A model generated the notes under the pieces. That model saw nothing but the letters and a program-made list of their open reading frames with translations. It had not been told where the DNA came from and ran no database searches. DNA of 13,455 bases, from positions 1 through 13,455 of the forward strand of contig JBGAHO010000078.1 in the NCBI GenBank assembly GCA_044226195.1. The letters are read 5' to 3'. The stretch comes from RPQJ01 sp044226195. Its GTDB lineage: Bacteria > Pseudomonadota > Gammaproteobacteria > Steroidobacterales > Steroidobacteraceae. The position numbers and the translations under genes are program-made. This document shows, piece by piece, positions 10,202-13,455 of this stretch. Position 1 is the stretch's first letter. Each line of letters starts with the position of its first letter.

Positions 10202-10238
10202 CCTCCTCTGGGCGCCACGTTGGCGCCGCGTGGAGGAG
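10202..10238 (-). promoter_or_regulatory. Hairpin that can hide the small ORF's ribosome site
   Basis: Inner stem 10211-10217/10221-10227 (seven perfect pairs, 3-nt loop) and outer stem 10203-10208/10233-10238 (six pairs) are separated by a small internal loop. In the minus-strand RNA the outer stem pairs most of the Shine-Dalgarno AGGAGG with an upstream CTCCTC. A possible promoter lies further upstream: TGGAAA, an 18-nt spacer and TAGCAT, the latter within 10236-10250. The mutS upstream gap (10197-10393) holds nothing else I can support. Confidence 0.5.
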
Positions 10239-10393
10239 ATGCTAGTGGCGCAAACCCCTGTATTTCCAGCGTTTGGCGACGAACGGTGCGGCCGCTGCGG
10301 CGAGGCGGGAACGGCCCGCGCGAGGCTGCGACGAAGCGGTACCCCGGCACGACGAAAGCAGGTAACGTAGCGCCTGGTTTCGAGCCCGTGTCC

Positions 10394-12961
10394 ATGTCCG
10401 CCGCCGGATCCCCTCCCGAACACACCCCTGTGATGCAGCAGTACCTCCGCCTCAAGGCGCAGGTGCCCGATGTGCTGCTGTTCTATCGCATGGGCGATTT
10501 CTACGAGCTGTTCTTCGAGGACGCGCGGCGCGCGGCGCGCCTGCTCGACATCACGCTCACCGCGCGCGGCCAGTCGGGCGGCGAACCGATCCCGATGGCC
10601 GGCGTCCCGGTGCAAACGCTCGACACGTATCTCGCGCGCGCCGTGCGCAGGGGCGAGTCGGTGGCGATCTGCGAGCAGATCGGCGACCCCGCGAAAGCGA
10701 AGGGCCCGGTCGAGCGACGCATCGTGCGCATCGTCACGCCCGGCACCGTGACGGACGACTCGCTGCTCGAGGAGAGGCGCGACACGCTGCTCGGCGCGCT
10801 CTCGGCGTCGGGCGAACGCTTCGGCCTCGCGTGGATGGAACTGTCGAGCGGCCGCTTCCAGGCCACGGAGTTCGCGGGGACCGAAGCCCTGGGCGCGGAG
10901 CTGGAACGCCTGCGTCCTGCGGAGCTGCTGGTGCCGGAAGGCTTCGCGCACCTGCCCGCCGGCTTCGCCGGCGCCGTGCGCCAGCGCCCGCCCTGGCACT
11001 TCGAGTCCGGCAGCGCCGAGCGGCTGCTGTGCGAGCAGTTCGGCACGCGCGATCTCGCCGGTTTCGGCCTGTCCTCGCTGCCCCTGGCCGTGGGTGCCGC
11101 CGGCAGCCTGCTCAATTACGTGCGCGAGACGCAGAAGGCGGCCCTGCCGCACCTGCGCGGCATTCGCTGCGAACTGCGGGACGAGGCGCTGCTGCTCGAT
11201 GCCGCGACCCGTCGCAACCTCGAACTCGACGCGAGCCTCTCCGGCCGGCACGAGAGCACGCTGCTCGGAGTGCTCGATCGTACGGCCACCGCGATGGGCG
11301 GGCGCGAGCTGCGCCGCTGGGTGCAGCGGCCGCTGCGTGATCGACCGCAGCGCGAGCTGCGACTGCAGGCGATCGAGGCCATCCTCGATGCCGCAGGCCA
11401 CGAGCCGTTGCACCAGCAGCTGCGGCGGGTCGGCGACGTCGAGCGCATCCTCGCGCGCGTCGCGCTGCGCTCGGCTCGGCCGCGCGACCTTGCCCAGTTG
11501 CGGGATGCGCTCGGTGCCTTGCCGGAGCTGCAGGACGTCCTGAAGGTCTTCGACTCGCCGCTGGTGCAGCAGCTCGCGGCTGGCACGGGCACGCATCCTG
11601 GCGTTCACGAACTGCTGTCGCGCGCCCTGCTGCCGACCCCGGCCGCGATGCTGCGCGATGGCGGCGTCATCGCACCGGGCTACGACGCCGACCTCGACGA
11701 GCTGCGCCGCATCAGCGAGCACAGCGACGAGGCCCTGCTCGACCTCGAGAACCGCGAGCGCGAGAAGACCGGCTTCGCGAACCTGCGCTTCGGCTACAAC
11801 CGCGTGCAGGGCTACTACATCGAGGTCAGCCGCAGCCAGGCCGACCAGGTGCCTGCGCACTGGGTGCGGCGCCAGACCGTGAAGAACGCCGAGCGCTACA
11901 TCACCACGGAGCTGAAGAGCTTCGAGGAAAAGGTGCTCGGCGCGCGCGATCGTGCGCTGGCGCGGGAAAAGGAACTCTACGAGGGCCTGCTCGACCGTCT
12001 GATCGCAGTGCTGCCCGACCTTCAGGCAACGGCCGCGGCGCTGGCCGCGCTCGACGTGCTGGCGAACCTCGCCGAACGCGCGGTGAGCCTGCGGCTGGTC
12101 AAGCCGCAGCTGGTCGACGAGTCGCGCATCGAGATCCGTGGCGGCCGGCATCTCGTCGTCGAGCAGAACCTCGACGGTCCGTTCGTACCGAACGACCTCG
12201 TGCTGCACGACGGCCGACGCATGCTGATCGTCACGGGCCCGAACATGGGCGGCAAGTCGACCTTCATGCGCCAGTCCGCGCTGATCGCGATCCTCGCGGG
12301 CATCGGCAGCTTCGTGCCGGCGGACTCTGTCGCGATCGGACCCATCGACCGCATCTTCACGCGCATCGGCGCGGCGGACGACCTGGCCGGCGGCCGCTCG
12401 ACCTTCATGGTCGAGATGACCGAAGCCGCCAACATCCTCAACAACGCCACGCGCTCGAGTCTCGTGTTGATGGACGAAATCGGGCGCGGCACCAGCACGT
12501 ACGACGGCCTGTCGCTCGCGTGGGCCTGCGCGCGCCACATCGGTCGCGAGGTCGGGGCCTTCACGCTGTTCGCGACGCACTACTTCGAGTTGACCGCGCT
12601 GGCCGACGAGCTGCCCGCCTGCGCCAACGTGCACCTGGATGCCACCGAGCACGGCGACCAGCTCGTGTTCCTGCACGCCGTGAAGGAAGGCCCGGCGAGC
12701 CAGAGCTACGGCCTGCAGGTGGCACGGCTCGCGGGCGTGCCGAAGACCGTGGTCGGCGAGGCGCGCCGCTACCTGCAGGATCTCGAGCGACGCGACCATG
12801 CGCACAAGCCGCAGGTGCCGCAACAGCAGCTGGACCTGGTCCCGGCCCGCGATCCGGCCGAGGAGGCCGTGCTGGACGAACTGCGCACCCTGGACCCGGA
12901 TGCGCTGACGCCCCGCGACGCGCTGGCGGCGATCTTTCGCCTGCGGGACCGCCTGCGCTAG
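10394..12961 (+). CDS. mutS: DNA mismatch repair protein MutS
   Basis: MutS recognises mismatches and small loops in DNA and, with MutL, starts strand-specific repair. From the ATG at 10394 the product is 855 residues (E. coli has 853). That start places the mismatch-reading GDFYELF with F36 and E38 at the same numbers as in E. coli. The frame is open for 58 more codons upstream, and a GTG lies 6 nt before; both are less likely. Walker A GPNMGGKST is at 615-623 and Walker B LMDE at D694/E695. The ATPase signature GRSTFMVEM and the FATHYFEL segment are present. QLDLV (812-816) matches the beta-clamp-binding position. The Shine-Dalgarno is weak. No intrinsic terminator follows before 13027. Confidence 0.98.
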   Translation: MSAAGSPPEHTPVMQQYLRLKAQVPDVLLFYRMGDFYELFFEDARRAARLLDITLTARGQSGGEPIPMAGVPVQTLDTYLARAVRRGESVAICEQIGDPAKAKGPVERRIVRIVTPGTVTDDSLLEERRDTLLGALSASGERFGLAWMELSSGRFQATEFAGTEALGAELERLRPAELLVPEGFAHLPAGFAGAVRQRPPWHFESGSAERLLCEQFGTRDLAGFGLSSLPLAVGAAGSLLNYVRETQKAALPHLRGIRCELRDEALLLDAATRRNLELDASLSGRHESTLLGVLDRTATAMGGRELRRWVQRPLRDRPQRELRLQAIEAILDAAGHEPLHQQLRRVGDVERILARVALRSARPRDLAQLRDALGALPELQDVLKVFDSPLVQQLAAGTGTHPGVHELLSRALLPTPAAMLRDGGVIAPGYDADLDELRRISEHSDEALLDLENREREKTGFANLRFGYNRVQGYYIEVSRSQADQVPAHWVRRQTVKNAERYITTELKSFEEKVLGARDRALAREKELYEGLLDRLIAVLPDLQATAAALAALDVLANLAERAVSLRLVKPQLVDESRIEIRGGRHLVVEQNLDGPFVPNDLVLHDGRRMLIVTGPNMGGKSTFMRQSALIAILAGIGSFVPADSVAIGPIDRIFTRIGAADDLAGGRSTFMVEMTEAANILNNATRSSLVLMDEIGRGTSTYDGLSLAWACARHIGREVGAFTLFATHYFELTALADELPACANVHLDATEHGDQLVFLHAVKEGPASQSYGLQVARLAGVPKTVVGEARRYLQDLERRDHAHKPQVPQQQLDLVPARDPAEEAVLDELRTLDPDALTPRDALAAIFRLRDRLR

Positions 12962-13026
12962 CGCGACCGGTTGCAAAGCCCGCGCGGAATCAAGAGACTT
13001 CCCGCAAAGAATCCTGGGGTGTCCCT

Positions 13027-13455
13027 GTGACCACGCAATTCCTCGCCCATCCGGCCCGTCGCCGGGTCGTCGCGTGCCTGTTGGCCGCGCTGTCGCTGGC
13101 TCCTGTGGCCTGCATGAAGAAGCCGCCCGCAATGCCGGCGCCCGGGCCCGTGGAGGTCAAGGCGATCACCGTGGCAGCGAGCCCGACGGTCATGTACGCG
13201 GACAAGGTCGGCGAAGTGAAGGGCTCGCAGGAAGTCGACATCCGCTCGCTGGTGAGTGGCATCCTGCTCAAGAAGCATTTCGAGGACGGCGCGCTGGTCG
13301 ACAAGGGCCAGCTCCTCTATTCCATCGACGCCCGCGAGTTCCGCGCCCAGGTGGCCAACGCCCAGGCGCAGGTCGCCTCGGCCGAAGCCAACCTCGCGCG
13401 CGCGCGCCAGGACGTCGACCGCTACAAGCCGCTGCTCGCCGACGAGGCGATCAGC
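13027..13455 (+). CDS. RND efflux periplasmic adaptor (AcrA/MexA-type), 5' part only
   Basis: The frame runs from GTG 13027 off the window edge (143 codons visible). It begins with a basic N-terminus and hydrophobic segment (about 14-28) ending at C29, a probable lipidation site although its lipobox (PVAC) is not ideal. Then come the adaptor features: VEVKAITV, VKGSQEVDIRSLVSGILLKKHFEDGALVDKGQLLYSID (beta-barrel and lipoyl half), and the start of the alpha-hairpin (ANAQAQVASAEANLARARQDVDRYKPLL). Such proteins link an inner-membrane RND pump to an outer-membrane channel. The pump gene is expected beyond the edge. The start was chosen by signal-peptide position; only a weak GGGG ribosome site is seen. 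Confidence 0.85.
   Translation, partial: MTTQFLAHPARRRVVACLLAALSLAPVACMKKPPAMPAPGPVEVKAITVAASPTVMYADKVGEVKGSQEVDIRSLVSGILLKKHFEDGALVDKGQLLYSIDAREFRAQVANAQAQVASAEANLARARQDVDRYKPLLADEAIS

Noticed and set aside
12955..12964. GCGCTAGCGC palindrome over the mutS stop codon as a terminator
   Set aside because: Too short for a useful stem, with no loop and no T-run.
10193..13132. 979-codon open frame on the minus strand
   Set aside because: It is the antisense shadow of mutS in high-GC DNA. It is rich in Arg/Ala/Gln/His with no domain motifs, while the plus-strand MutS is unmistakable.

Overview
This GC-rich window carries a housekeeping block in an order typical of Gammaproteobacteria. On the minus strand, in the direction of transcription, it reads pncC, thpR, recA, recX, alaS, csrA, tRNA-Ser(GCU), tRNA-Arg(ACG). 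On the plus strand there is a divergent mutS. The gene order, the protein sequences, the LexA-type operator before recA and the high GC content suggest a high-GC gammaproteobacterium, possibly of the Xanthomonadales/Steroidobacterales/Nevskiales kind. That placement is inference; no taxonomic marker was searched.

Layout. Bases 1-136 hold a row of strong hairpins and no recognisable gene. Bases 138-187 form a long two-way terminator abutting the 3' end of tRNA-Arg. tRNA-Arg and tRNA-Ser (187-373) have their own promoter at 393-421. csrA (515-745) has its own promoter at 922-950 and a leader of about 170 nt with six GGA triplets. alaS and recX overlap by 4 nt, and recX overlaps recA by 20 nt. 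recA has an 18/20 LexA box (5255-5274). thpR and pncC overlap by 4 nt, and pncC may be read from a leaderless mRNA.

Between pncC and mutS lies an accessory block of about 4 kb. Its first part is a three-gene plus-strand operon: two paralogous small exported helical proteins and a DUF4136-like lipoprotein, closed by a strong intrinsic terminator at 8121-8155. Next come a PAS-PAS histidine kinase with a TTG start, whose ATP-binding domain is broken by an out-of-frame deletion, and an intact single-domain response regulator. On the opposite strand is an unlisted 25-residue membrane-type small ORF (10119-10196), whose strong Shine-Dalgarno sequence can fold into a hairpin. After mutS the window ends inside an RND efflux periplasmic adaptor gene.

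How the genes relate. recA, recX and mutS serve recombination, the SOS response and mismatch repair. alaS and the two tRNAs serve translation, and csrA is the global post-transcriptional regulator. pncC and thpR are small-molecule and RNA-end metabolism enzymes. The accessory block looks like envelope proteins plus a damaged two-component pathway placed between two conserved neighbours. I found no mobile element, CRISPR array or obvious new defence system. The strongest unexplained items are the small ORF with its hidden ribosome-binding site, the kinase deletion and the paralogous exported pair.
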